A DNA stretch of 54,632 nucleotides from contig JAFGKD010000070.1 of the NCBI GenBank assembly GCA_016928775.1, positions 1 through 54,632 of the forward strand. Reading direction: 5' to 3'. The position numbers and the translations under genes were made by a program. The stretch comes from Candidatus Zhuqueibacterota bacterium. Lineage in GTDB: Bacteria; Zhuqueibacterota; Zhuqueibacteria; Residuimicrobiales; Krinioviventaceae. Positions 16,816 through 25,748 of this stretch are shown piece by piece (within the stretch, counting starts at the first letter, position 1; every line of letters starts with the position of its first letter). The notes under the pieces are model-generated. The model saw only the letters and a list, made by a program, of their open reading frames with translations, made no database searches and was not told the origin of the DNA.

Positions 16816-17228
16816 ATGAACAATCTCAAAACCAACGAAAAAGATATTGTCGAATTCACGCTACAGTGCCAACCTGGCCCACCGCGAACACGCGGCGACT
16901 GGCGTGTTGATCATGATGGAACACCGTTTTTGTTGCCCTCCATTGGTGGTATAACCTTGAACATTCAGGTCGGTGATCCGGCTTTTGGCTCGACAAAATA
17001 CGCTTTGGTGATTTTGTCGCTCTGCTGGATCACGATAATCGATCTGGAAGAGCCTACCGACAGGGAGCGATCACCATTGGTATTGTGGTTCACGGCGATT
17101 GCCACGGCGCCGGGCATGGACCGGGTGTGACGACCTTGATGACGTGTAAATCAGGACAGATTCAGCCCGAATTAAATCCAAAGGCAAGTCTTGCTGATTT
17201 GTTAGAGATCGGCACCAGGTCAGGCTGA
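16816..17228 (+). pseudogene. DUF4438 protein gene, internally deleted
   Basis: The ATG at 16816 opens a frame whose first about 58 codons match the start of DUF4438 proteins ([42 protein letters not shown]). After GDPAFG (about 16990) the frame turns into nonsense and stops at 17130. In another frame, from about 16995 to the TGA at 17226, the family's C-terminal end is intact: [15 protein letters not shown], then [17 protein letters not shown] and [14 protein letters not shown]. The family is about 290 residues long, and the middle (roughly 130-150 residues) is missing at the join. The product is therefore disrupted by an out-of-frame deletion. Both flanks are well preserved, so decay looks recent. 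No function is assigned to DUF4438. Confidence 0.85.
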
Positions 17229-17364
17229 TAGACACTGGGGTATTTTCTGAATCTGAACTATAAGACTAAAAACTGCTTTTAAATGTTTCTTGGCTACAGA
17301 TTTTCCTGGCGCAGACGAAGGACGCAATGAAAAATATAATTGTTACTACAGATTGTTTTATGGG

Positions 17365-17392
17365 TTGGAATTTTCAAAATCCTTTTTATATT
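17365..17392 (+). promoter_or_regulatory. Putative promoter of the arylsulfotransferase-like gene
   Basis: A -35 TTGGAA (17365-17370) and a -10 TATATT (17387-17392) with a 16-base spacer lie 40 bases before the chosen ATG. An AAAGGA ribosome-binding site at 17421-17426 follows. Seen in sequence; activity is inferred. Confidence 0.45.
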
Positions 17393-17432
17393 TGAGGATG
17401 AATTATTTTATCCCTCTCAGAAAGGACAGCTC

Positions 17433-20400
17433 ATGCTCTTCAGACAGCCAATCACACTCCTCTTAACAGTTTTCTTTACCACGATTACAATGGCGCATGA
17501 ATACCATAATAAAGGATACCAGTATCTCTATCCCCTGCCCAATGCCCGGCATATACCCGAAGAAGCCAATTTGATGATCCGTTTTAATAATATATCACCT
17601 TATGATATTAAAGACGTGCATCGATCGATCAGTGTCACCGGAGAGACGGGCAAACGCTATGAAGGCACTTGCAAAATCGCATCGGATCAAAAGACCATCA
17701 TTTTTTCACCGAACAGCCATTTTAAACCCGGCGAGATTGTCCGTGTCTCGTTGGCGCCCGAATTGATCCGCGGCAAGCAAGGATTGGTGGAGCCGATCTC
17801 CTATCAGTTTATCGTCACAGCATCGGTTGCCCCGGAATTGCCCGAGGAAGAAACAGCCGATGATCGTTGGCTTGACAAAAATGGTGCGAACATAAAACCG
17901 GTGCAAAGCCAGGCCAGGATTATGCCGAATGGCGTCTCGGTGCCCAGCAATTTTCCCCATATTAACATCACCATCAACGACCAGCCCGATGATGGCTACA
18001 TTTTTATCGACAATCGCGGCGGGCGCGGCATTCCTTACAACATCATTTTTGACAACACCGGATCACCCATCTGGTATTGGCAGGTGCCGGATGAACGACG
18101 AGACTTTAAGGTGCAGTATAATGGTTGGGCCACGATGATCATCCGCGGCGGCTATGAAGAATTTGGCGGCTCTGGACAAGGATTTTTAGCGCTGGACAAT
18201 CGCTATCGGCCGGTAAAAACCTTTTATGCTAGCAATGGCTATTACACGGATGAACATGAACTGCAGGTCCTGGAAAATGGCGGCTATCTGATCATCGGAC
18301 GGAGAGATGAAAGGGTGGATATGAGTCAGTATGTTCCCGGCGGGCGCAATAACGCATTGGTTCAGGAAACCTGCATTCAAGAGTACACAGCCGATGATGA
18401 ACTGATATTCCAGTGGGCGGCGTGGGATCATCTGGATATTCGTGATATTCAGTTAAGTGATCCTCTAAGCAACAGGATGTATTTTTCGCATATGAATTCC
18501 ATTGACATCGATGATGATGGACATCTCATCGTATCCAACCGAGAGCTGAGCGAAATAACCAAAATCCATCGCCAGACTGGTGACATCATCTGGCGTCTCG
18601 GCGGTGCCCACAATCAGTTCACCTTTATCAATGATCCGCTGCAGGGGACACGCAACCAGCACGCAGCCAGAGTGCTGGGCAACAATGTCTATTCAATATT
18701 CGATAATGGCAATGGCCACAATCCGCCGCTTTCAAGGGCGGTCAAGTACAAGATAGATACCGATAAAATGACTGCGACGCTCATCTGGGAATTTCGTGAC
18801 CAACCTGATAAATATTCCCATTATATGGGCAATGCTCAGCCCTTGCCGAACGGGAACATGCTGATCAACTGGGCCGTCGGACATCTCCCGAAACTCACCG
18901 AAGTTCGACCCGACGGCAGTAAGGCCTTTGAAATGAATTGGGTGGATCAGTACGAATGTTATCGCGTACATCGTTGCTCCTGGAACGGTGTGGTTGAGGT
19001 TCCTCGTCTGCAGGTTGAAGAGCAAACCGACAATATCACTTTGCTCTTTAACAAATTTGGTGATCCGGATGTGGACTATTACCGTATTTACGCCGGCAAC
19101 GCGCCGCATCCAACGACTGTAATTGATACTTCGCGGGTCACATTGAAAAAGATCACCAATATTGCGAACGGTCACTACTGGTTCCGGGTCACAGCGGTCA
19201 GTACTAGTGGCCAGGAAAGTGGCTTTTCGAATGAGGAGACTGCCTACGTCTCTTTTTTGGAACCCGGTGCAAATCTGGTCGAGAATTTTGATTTTTCCGC
19301 CGGCAGAGCAGACTGGACCTGGGAGCTACAAGGTAACGGACAGGCGGAATGGTCGATTGAAAATGGCGTGGCGCACATCAATATCAGCGATGGTGGCAGC
19401 AACGATTATGATGTTCAGCTTAGACAAAACGGCATCCCGTTGACACAAGGCAGTAAATATCTCTTTGAATTTGATGCCTGGGCCGATGCAACGCGGCTCA
19501 TCGAAGCAAAGATTGGCCAGGATCAATCCCCATATATCAACTATAGCAAAACCACTTACTCCCAGCTTAGAGAGAGAATGACGCACTTTTCCTACGAGTT
19601 TGACATGCAAGATCCCAGTGATTTTAATGCGCGAATCGTGTTTAACATGGGCAACTCGGACATCAATGTCTATCTTGACAATATTTCAGTGAAACAAAAA
19701 TTGAGTCAATCATCTTTTACTGGCTCTCCCCAGGCGATTCCTGGGACTATCCAATGCGAGGAATACGACTTTGGCGGGGAAGGGATCGCCTATCACGACG
19801 ATGATGCCAAAGCCGGTGATACATCTTTCAGGCCAGAAGACAACGTGGACGTCGAACCAACTTTAGATTTTGGCGGTAGCTACAATATTGGCTGGACGGA
19901 GAACGGCGAATGGCTTGAATATACCGTAGATGTGGAAGCCGGAACGTATTACATTCAATATCGCACCGCATCAAGTCCGGGTGGTGGCGTGCTAAATGTG
20001 CTGCTTGACGGAAAAATGTTGACTCAATTTGATGTCCCAGCGACCGGTGGTTGGCAAAGCTGGATGACGCTCGTTGAACGGGGTGTCGAGATTGCCGGCG
20101 GGAGTGATCTTGTGCTACGACTGGAAATCGTCGAAGGAAACCATAATATGAACTGGATAAAATTCATTAAATTATCCGGCGACGCTGAAGAAGAAGTGAT
20201 TGTACCGCAAACCTATCAGTTAGCACAAAATTTTCCCAATCCTTTTAATCCGGAAACCCGGATCGACTATCAACTCCCTCAAACCGACCATGTTGTGGTG
20301 CGCGTCTACAATGTGCTGGGTGCGCATATCACAACTTTGGTGAACAAAAAACAAACGGCGGGCACCTATTCTGTCGTTTGGGATGGCACGAATGAGACGG

Positions 20401-20486
20401 GTCAACAGGAAGCAAGCGGCGTTTATCTTGTCCATCTGCAGACGCCGTCATTTCAGGCTGTCCGAAAAATGACCCTGCTTAGGTAA
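17433..20486 (+). CDS. Secreted arylsulfotransferase-like protein with CBMs and T9SS sorting domain
   Basis: 1017 residues from the ATG at 17433. AAAGGA lies seven bases upstream and a clean signal peptide ends TITMA-HE; the open frame extends further back to 17340 without a better start. Order: an Ig-like domain (about 25-150), an arylsulfotransferase (ASST) propeller (about 165-505, with TDEHELQVLENGGYLI, FSHMNSIDIDDDGHL, NQHAARVLGNN and AQPLPNGNMLINW), a fibronectin-like domain, a CBM4/9-like module (about 614-755), a CBM6 module (about 768-912, with QCEEYDFGGEG and WTENGEWLEYTV) and a T9SS type A sorting domain (QNFPNPFNPETRI to the end). It should be displayed on or released from the cell surface. 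ASST enzymes move sulfate between phenolic compounds; whether this one does so, or only binds glycans, is open. Confidence 0.85.
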   Translation: MLFRQPITLLLTVFFTTITMAHEYHNKGYQYLYPLPNARHIPEEANLMIRFNNISPYDIKDVHRSISVTGETGKRYEGTCKIASDQKTIIFSPNSHFKPGEIVRVSLAPELIRGKQGLVEPISYQFIVTASVAPELPEEETADDRWLDKNGANIKPVQSQARIMPNGVSVPSNFPHINITINDQPDDGYIFIDNRGGRGIPYNIIFDNTGSPIWYWQVPDERRDFKVQYNGWATMIIRGGYEEFGGSGQGFLALDNRYRPVKTFYASNGYYTDEHELQVLENGGYLIIGRRDERVDMSQYVPGGRNNALVQETCIQEYTADDELIFQWAAWDHLDIRDIQLSDPLSNRMYFSHMNSIDIDDDGHLIVSNRELSEITKIHRQTGDIIWRLGGAHNQFTFINDPLQGTRNQHAARVLGNNVYSIFDNGNGHNPPLSRAVKYKIDTDKMTATLIWEFRDQPDKYSHYMGNAQPLPNGNMLINWAVGHLPKLTEVRPDGSKAFEMNWVDQYECYRVHRCSWNGVVEVPRLQVEEQTDNITLLFNKFGDPDVDYYRIYAGNAPHPTTVIDTSRVTLKKITNIANGHYWFRVTAVSTSGQESGFSNEETAYVSFLEPGANLVENFDFSAGRADWTWELQGNGQAEWSIENGVAHINISDGGSNDYDVQLRQNGIPLTQGSKYLFEFDAWADATRLIEAKIGQDQSPYINYSKTTYSQLRERMTHFSYEFDMQDPSDFNARIVFNMGNSDINVYLDNISVKQKLSQSSFTGSPQAIPGTIQCEEYDFGGEGIAYHDDDAKAGDTSFRPEDNVDVEPTLDFGGSYNIGWTENGEWLEYTVDVEAGTYYIQYRTASSPGGGVLNVLLDGKMLTQFDVPATGGWQSWMTLVERGVEIAGGSDLVLRLEIVEGNHNMNWIKFIKLSGDAEEEVIVPQTYQLAQNFPNPFNPETRIDYQLPQTDHVVVRVYNVLGAHITTLVNKKQTAGTYSVVWDGTNETGQQEASGVYLVHLQTPSFQAVRKMTLLR

Positions 20487-20543
20487 CATACTCTTCTCAG
20501 TCGACTCTTGGCCGATGTATAAATTTTTAGAGGAGGATACGCA

Positions 20544-20993
20544 ATGTTGAAAGAATTTAAAGAATTTGTGATGCGAGGCAATGTTGTGGATATGGCCGTC
20601 GGCATCATCATTGGTGCAGCCTTTGGCACCATCATCAGATCATTGGTCGCAGATATCATTATGCCGCCGATCGGGCTTTTGCTGGGCAATGTTGATTTCA
20701 CCAATCTTTTTATTGTGCTGAAACAAGGAGCAACCGCCGGCCCATACACCACTTTGGCCGATGCACAAGCAGCAAGCGCTGTGACGGTCAATTATGGTGT
20801 TTTCATTAACACCGTTGTGAGTTTTGTAATTGTTGCATTTTGTGTGTTTCTGCTAATTCGTAATATCAACAAGATGAAACGCAAAGAAGAAGCACCACCA
20901 GCTGAACCAACGACCAAAGAGTGTCCCTATTGTTTTTCAACAATTCCCATCAAAGCAACCCGCTGTGCGAATTGTACATCTGAATTAAAATAG
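20544..20993 (+). CDS. mscL: Large-conductance mechanosensitive channel MscL with C-terminal zinc ribbon
   Basis: 149 residues, with AGGAGG eight bases before the ATG. Residues 1-100 are a standard Msc[21 protein letters not shown], the pore helix with [14 protein letters not shown], a periplasmic loop and the second helix [19 protein letters not shown]. Instead of ending with the usual short cytoplasmic helix, it continues into [18 protein letters not shown], a CxxC-x10-CxxC zinc ribbon. MscL forms a pentamer in the inner membrane and opens on hypo-osmotic shock. The ribbon may stabilise the cytoplasmic bundle or sense metal or redox state; this is inference. Confidence 0.95.
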   Translation: MLKEFKEFVMRGNVVDMAVGIIIGAAFGTIIRSLVADIIMPPIGLLLGNVDFTNLFIVLKQGATAGPYTTLADAQAASAVTVNYGVFINTVVSFVIVAFCVFLLIRNINKMKRKEEAPPAEPTTKECPYCFSTIPIKATRCANCTSELK

Positions 20994-21049
20994 GCGAGGC
21001 ATGAAGCAACGGAAAATCGAAACATCGGCCAAGTATTCGACTACACAGA

Positions 21050-21271
21050 ATGATGAACAAATCCAAAAAACTTACCCTTGATGGCATCGCTCTGTCCTGC
21101 GCCATCATTGTGCTGTTCATTAGCGCAATATCGTTGATGAATAAGGACAATGATGCGCAGGTTCTGGCACTGTTGTTCAGCTCCTTTGGCGCCGGCGCGA
21201 TGTTAGCCAAATTAATTCGAGATCTACGGGCAACTCGGAGCAAATCGGCTGGAGCTAAATCCGAGAATTAG
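21050..21271 (+). CDS. Small two-helix membrane protein
   Basis: 73 residues, not recognised. It has a basic N-terminus (MMNKSKK), a hydrophobic helix (GIALSCAIIVLFISAISL), a short polar turn (MNKDNDAQ) and a second hydrophobic helix (VLALLFSSFGAGAMLAKLI), then a basic tail rich in Arg, Lys and Ser. This would be a hairpin with both ends in the cytoplasm. It follows mscL by 56 bases on the same strand. No strong ribosome-binding site is seen. The amino-acid pattern looks like a real membrane peptide rather than a chance frame. Confidence 0.5.
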   Translation: MMNKSKKLTLDGIALSCAIIVLFISAISLMNKDNDAQVLALLFSSFGAGAMLAKLIRDLRATRSKSAGAKSEN

Positions 21272-21325
21272 TCTCGCTGATGAGTCAAAGGAGACCGGAA
21301 ACCGGAGTCTGGAGACCGACTCGAC

Positions 21326-21340
21326 GCGGCCTTTGGCCGC
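21326..21340. repeat. Perfect GC hairpin between convergent genes
   Basis: gcggcc-ttt-ggccgc forms a six-base-pair stem with a three-base loop in the 203-base gap between the mscL side (+) and the DUF362 gene (-). There is no T-run on either side, so it is not a classical intrinsic terminator, but the place fits a bidirectional transcription stop. Nearby, at about 21361-21395, lies the phrase 'tcatccgtgaaaatccgtgg', a kind of degenerate intergenic repeat (see findings). Confidence 0.35.
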
Positions 21341-21474
21341 CGATTAATTATAAGTCGCTGATGCACAGTTTCATCCGTGAAAATCCGTGGCTTATAAACT
21401 TTGCTAAAAAAACACAATATTGCAGATTTGTAGTATAGATAGCCCGGCCTCCGGACTCTCGTTCCCGCTTTCCG

Positions 21475-23070
21475 TCACTTGAGCAGCGTCATCTGACGAA
21501 CCATGTTGAATTCACCTGTCCTGATTCGGTAAAGATAAGTTCCGCTTGGAATCCCTTGTCCACGCCAGAGAACATGATGCAAGCCGGCCTCAAAATATCC
21601 ATCGACCGCCACATCAACGACGTGTCCCTGAATGTCATATATTTCAAGGCGTACGTGTCCCGAACGCGGCAGCGTGAAGGGTATGGTTGTCGTGGGATTA
21701 AAGGGATTTGGATAATTTTGCGCCAGCTCAAAAGATACCGGATGTGATGTACGATAAGCGGCGGATGTCGGTGCATAGTCATAGGGTTCGTCGCATAGAT
21801 GCCAAAGGGGTTCGTCTTGACCATCATAATCGCGCTGCAAATAGTAGGTAAGGAGAGGTGTGCGCTCGAACTGATCATACGGCGTCAGTATGGCGCTGCC
21901 ATCGGCCATCCATTCATAGACCGGAATATCGGCCGGATTGAGCAAAGATGACATGCCATTTTCTATCGCCATATGTAACAGACCAAAATTGCCCGGCTCG
22001 TGTCCGCCAAGCCAATGCCCGATAACATCAACATGAAAGGGATTTTTTCCGAATACGATGATATTGGACATAAAATCTTTTGGCCTGCCGTTGTGCGGTC
22101 CGTCGGTAAAGTTGCCGTCGTGACCATAGATGCCTTCAATAATGTGCAGCTCCGGTTTTGTCACGCGGTTGTTATCCAGACAACGCGACGCCCACGCTTC
22201 CATGCCGTGACCACAATTCCAGTTATTGCCCGGCTTGTCCCAACGCGGAATGCCGTCTGCTCGATGACGCAAGTAATTTTGCTTGATGATCGAGGCGGCT
22301 CGCGGATTTCTGTGATCGGCATCCATATCCAGATGGGTGTTAAAAGAAGTACAATGTGCCTGATACTTGCTGACAATGGAACCCTGCAGGTTTTTGCCTG
22401 CCAGTGTTAGTCCCATGCCGTGGGCTTTGAACTTGGCAATATTAACAAGGAAGGTGTTCGGTGCATTGATGGGCCAGAGATAGGGAATCTTTGTAAAATA
22501 AATGCCGTCGGGATTGTCCTTCCAGACAACCAGCGATGGATCCATTCGGGTGACTTGGGTACCGTTGACAAAGTGGTTCGCTCCGGTGCGTTCCGCCATG
22601 GCCGCGTAACCGTTATCCTCTTGCAGGTCTTCGCCATTAACTTCCCGCATATGGAATTGGCTGCCGGAGAGCCCGAGCGTTTTCATGCCTTCAATGAGTC
22701 CTTCCATAAAATAGGGATCCGTGACAATGCCCATTTTACTATCGACCGGCGCGGACTTTGTATAGCCAGTAAGGTTGGGCTTCATGGCAATGAGTGTACT
22801 CACGGGAAAAGCGTTGTTCTCGTTTTCACCTTTTGCAGTAAAGACCGATCTTGCAAAAGCCTCGCCAGCATTCTTTTTGGCTGCGCTATTGTATTTTTGA
22901 TCCACTGATGTCCGCATGATAAAAACAGCATCCGGATGTTGTTCAACAAAAGGATGCACACCAAAAAAGCCGGTATTCAACAGCCTGCCGGCTTTTGCAC
23001 GCCCGAAAAGACCAACGACACTGGACGCTGCCATGGATTTCAAAAATGTTCTGCGATTCATACCAATCAT
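21475..23070 (-). CDS. Tat-type DUF362 protein with T9SS sorting domain
   Basis: 531 residues from the ATG at 23070, which has GGAGAG six bases upstream; an ATG at 23082 is also possible. The start MNRRTFLKSM plus a hydrophobic stretch is a twin-arginine signal. A DUF362-like domain follows (about 60-370), with LIAMKPNLTGYTKS, NTFLVNIAKFKAHGMGLT and LAGKNLQGS. The C-terminal 85 residues are a T9SS type A sorting domain (AQNYPNPFNPTTTIPF to FNMVRQMTLLK), almost the same ending as the arylsulfotransferase-like protein (RKMTLLR). So it appears to be folded before export, then sent across the outer membrane. DUF362 has no firm function. It is divergent from the amidohydrolase gene, with a 150-base shared upstream region. 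Confidence 0.8.
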   Translation of the reverse strand: MIGMNRRTFLKSMAASSVVGLFGRAKAGRLLNTGFFGVHPFVEQHPDAVFIMRTSVDQKYNSAAKKNAGEAFARSVFTAKGENENNAFPVSTLIAMKPNLTGYTKSAPVDSKMGIVTDPYFMEGLIEGMKTLGLSGSQFHMREVNGEDLQEDNGYAAMAERTGANHFVNGTQVTRMDPSLVVWKDNPDGIYFTKIPYLWPINAPNTFLVNIAKFKAHGMGLTLAGKNLQGSIVSKYQAHCTSFNTHLDMDADHRNPRAASIIKQNYLRHRADGIPRWDKPGNNWNCGHGMEAWASRCLDNNRVTKPELHIIEGIYGHDGNFTDGPHNGRPKDFMSNIIVFGKNPFHVDVIGHWLGGHEPGNFGLLHMAIENGMSSLLNPADIPVYEWMADGSAILTPYDQFERTPLLTYYLQRDYDGQDEPLWHLCDEPYDYAPTSAAYRTSHPVSFELAQNYPNPFNPTTTIPFTLPRSGHVRLEIYDIQGHVVDVAVDGYFEAGLHHVLWRGQGIPSGTYLYRIRTGEFNMVRQMTLLK

Positions 23071-23157
23071 TTTACTCTCCATTTCATTTTACTTCCTTTA
23101 CAAGGTAACAAATATTTTCGGTTCAACCAAGCTTTTACTGCCGGCACGATTTTCAGG

Positions 23158-23186
23158 TTGTATTTTTCACTGGATATTTCTACAAT
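23158..23186 (+). promoter_or_regulatory. Promoter of the amidohydrolase-decarboxylase-GH29 run
   Basis: TTGTAT (23158-23163) and TACAAT (23181-23186) are 17 bases apart. The predicted transcript start is near 23193, leaving room for the ribosome-binding site AAAAAGG before the GTG at 23221. It lies in the divergent region with the DUF362 gene. Confidence 0.6.
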
Positions 23187-23220
23187 ACATAAAATGCACA
23201 CCTTAAAAAAGGATATCGTC

Positions 23221-24252
23221 GTGAAAAAAGTATTTTATTTCTTGCCGCTGTTGTTTTCCGCCCTCTCCTGCACGCGCCCTGTCGATTATCTCAGCTTTCC
23301 CAAAATCGACGCTCATGTACACATTGACACTTTTGCGCCGGATTTTGCTCTTTTAGCCCGGGAGCACAATTTTACCCTGATGACTCTGGTGACGCGCTCA
23401 GCTCATCAGGAGCACATAGACCGCGAATTCGCCTGGGCCGAGGCACAACACTCGCAGTTTCCGGAGACCGTCTTTTTTGCGACCACGATTTGTTTGGAGA
23501 ACCGAAATGATCCGAACTGGCAACAACTAACAATCGACCGGCTAAAACAGGATTTTGAGAACGGTGCCAGCGCGGTGAAAATCTGGAAAGACATTGGTAT
23601 GACCTTCAGGGATCCGGATAGCTCCTTTATCATGGTTGATGATGACCGTTTTGATCCCATTTTCGATTTTATTGTCTCGCAAGGTGTACCGGTGATCGGT
23701 CACCTTGGCGAACCGCGAAATTGCTGGCTGCCTCTTGAAGAGATGACCGTGCGCAGCGACAGCAACTATTTTGCCAACCATCCCGAATACCATATGGCGT
23801 TGCATCCGGATTACCCTTCCTATGAGGCGCAAATCGACGCCCGCGACAATATGTTGAGCAAACACCCGGACCTCGTGTTCATCGGCGCGCACCTCGGCAG
23901 CCTGGAATGGAATGTCGATGAATTGGCAAAACGACTCGACCGTTTCCCCAATATGGCCGTGGATATGGCGGCGCGCATTTGCCATTTTCAAGTGCAGGAG
24001 CGTGATAAAGTGCGTGACTTTATCATCGCCTACCAGGATCGCTTGCTCTATGGCACAGATCTCGGTGTCAGCGAAAATTCCACCAATCTTGACTGGATCG
24101 CCAACACCTGGCAACACGACTGGCGCTATTTCACTACCGATGAGATAATGACTGCTCCACAAGTCCGGCATGATTTCAAAGGATTAAAACTGCCGCCTGC
24201 GGTATTAAAAAAGATATATTATCAAAATGCAAAAAAGTGGCTGAAAATTTAA
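23221..24252 (+). CDS. Amidohydrolase-family lipoprotein
   Basis: 343 residues from the GTG at 23221. The open frame runs back to 22936, but that part overlaps the start of the divergent DUF362 gene and lies upstream of the promoter. From the GTG the protein begins with a lipoprotein signal, FLPLLFSALSC. It is a metal-dependent TIM-barrel hydrolase of the amidohydrolase_2 type: KIDAHVHIDTF (His-x-His), a Lys on KIWKDIG, VIGHLGEP, FIGAHLGSLEWN and LLYGTDLG supply the usual metal and catalytic residues. Enzymes of this group hydrolyse or decarboxylate ring and carboxylate compounds; being a lipoprotein places it outside the cytoplasm. It is followed after 29 bases by an aromatic amino-acid decarboxylase gene. 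Confidence 0.8.
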   Translation: MKKVFYFLPLLFSALSCTRPVDYLSFPKIDAHVHIDTFAPDFALLAREHNFTLMTLVTRSAHQEHIDREFAWAEAQHSQFPETVFFATTICLENRNDPNWQQLTIDRLKQDFENGASAVKIWKDIGMTFRDPDSSFIMVDDDRFDPIFDFIVSQGVPVIGHLGEPRNCWLPLEEMTVRSDSNYFANHPEYHMALHPDYPSYEAQIDARDNMLSKHPDLVFIGAHLGSLEWNVDELAKRLDRFPNMAVDMAARICHFQVQERDKVRDFIIAYQDRLLYGTDLGVSENSTNLDWIANTWQHDWRYFTTDEIMTAPQVRHDFKGLKLPPAVLKKIYYQNAKKWLKI

Positions 24253-24281
24253 AATTAAACCAGCCTGATTGGAGTCCAACA

Positions 24282-25718
24282 ATGTCTGACAAAACATCCT
24301 ATCACATGCCTGTCGACGAATTTCGCCAGCGCGGCTACGCGCTCATCGACTGGATAGCTGACTATTTTCAGCATGTCGAATCTATGCCCGTATTGAGCCG
24401 GGTAGAACCGGGAGAGATACGCGCCATGTTGCCCCCTTCCGCGCCGCAACATGGTGAATCCTTTGAAACCATTCTTAGTGATATCGATCGAATCATTTTG
24501 CCCGGCATTACGCATTGGCAATCGCCGAACTGGTTTGCTTTTTTCCCGGCCAACAGCTCGGAACCTTCCATTTTGGGCGAACTGCTCTCCGCCGGCCTGG
24601 GCGTACAGGGGATGTTGTGGGCGACCAGTCCAGCCTGCACGGAGCTGGAAACACAGGTATTGGACTGGTTGGTAGACATGCTGGGATTACCGGCTGACTT
24701 TAAATCGAACAGCGCGGGTGGCGGCGTCATTCAAGATACCGCATCCAGCGCGACGCTCGCTGCCGTTTTGGCGGGCCGCGAACGGGCGACGCAGTTTCAA
24801 TCCAATGCGAATGGTTGTGATGGCAAGCTCGTGGCTTACTGCTCAACGCAGGCGCACTCGTCGATTGACAAGGCGATCAAAATCGCGGGTATTGGCATCA
24901 ATAACTTGCGCAAAATCGAGATTGATGATACTTTTGCCATGCAACCGATGGCTCTTGTCAGCGCCATCGAACAAGATATTGCTGATGGCCTGGTCCCCTG
25001 CTTCGTCAATGCCAATGTCGGCAGCACCTCATCCAACGCTATCGATCCGGCCGAACATATCGGCCAAATCTGTCGCCGATTCAATATCTGGCTGCACGTC
25101 GATGCCGCCATGAGCGGATCAGCGGCTATCTGCCCCGAGTTTCGGCTTTTTCTCAATAAAGGACTCGAGTACGCGGATTCATACTGCTTTAATCCGCACA
25201 AATGGCTGTTCACCAACTTTGATTGCGATGTCTTTTATGTCCGTGATCGCCAGGCGCTAATCGATACGTTCACCCTGATGCCGGAATACTTGCGCAATAA
25301 AGCCACTGAATCCGGCGCGGTGATCGATTATCGTGACTGGCATATTCAGCTCGGGCGACGTTTCCGGGCGCTGAAATTGTGGTTTGTCATTCGCCACTAT
25401 GGTATCGAGGGTTTGCAATTTCACATTCGCCAACACATTCGTTTGGCGCAGATTTTTGCCGACTGGATTCGCGCGAGCCAGGATTTTGAAATCGTTGTCG
25501 AACCACCCCTCAATCTCGTCTGCTTTCGCCACCTTGGCGGCGACGCGAAAAACCAAAAAATTATGGACAAGCTCAATGCAGACGGGCACATCTATCTTAC
25601 GCATACACGCCTGAACAATCAACTGGTTCTCCGCATGTCCATTGGGCAGACAAAAACCGAGGAACGACACGTCCGGCGAGCATGGGAGTTGATTCAGGAG
25701 GCGGCCCAGGATATCTAA
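24282..25718 (+). CDS. PLP-dependent group II (aromatic) amino-acid decarboxylase
   Basis: 478 residues from the ATG at 24282, which has GGAG seven bases upstream. An in-frame GTG at 24237 lies inside the previous gene and is less likely. Family features: MPVDEFRQRGYALIDWIADY at the start, HWQSPNWFAFFPANSS, the GVQGMLWATSPACTELE region, HVDAAMSG (the Asp that contacts the PLP ring nitrogen) and CFNPHKWLFTNFDC with the PLP lysine. This is the aromatic-L-amino-acid / tyrosine / tryptophan decarboxylase family, converting an amino acid to its amine and CO2 in the cytoplasm. The exact substrate cannot be read off. It lies between an amidohydrolase and a fucosidase gene with gaps of about 30 bases, so it is probably in one operon with them. 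Confidence 0.88.
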   Translation: MSDKTSYHMPVDEFRQRGYALIDWIADYFQHVESMPVLSRVEPGEIRAMLPPSAPQHGESFETILSDIDRIILPGITHWQSPNWFAFFPANSSEPSILGELLSAGLGVQGMLWATSPACTELETQVLDWLVDMLGLPADFKSNSAGGGVIQDTASSATLAAVLAGRERATQFQSNANGCDGKLVAYCSTQAHSSIDKAIKIAGIGINNLRKIEIDDTFAMQPMALVSAIEQDIADGLVPCFVNANVGSTSSNAIDPAEHIGQICRRFNIWLHVDAAMSGSAAICPEFRLFLNKGLEYADSYCFNPHKWLFTNFDCDVFYVRDRQALIDTFTLMPEYLRNKATESGAVIDYRDWHIQLGRRFRALKLWFVIRHYGIEGLQFHIRQHIRLAQIFADWIRASQDFEIVVEPPLNLVCFRHLGGDAKNQKIMDKLNADGHIYLTHTRLNNQLVLRMSIGQTKTEERHVRRAWELIQEAAQDI

Positions 25719-25748
25719 AGGTTCTGGCACATTGCTCAAGGAGGCGCT

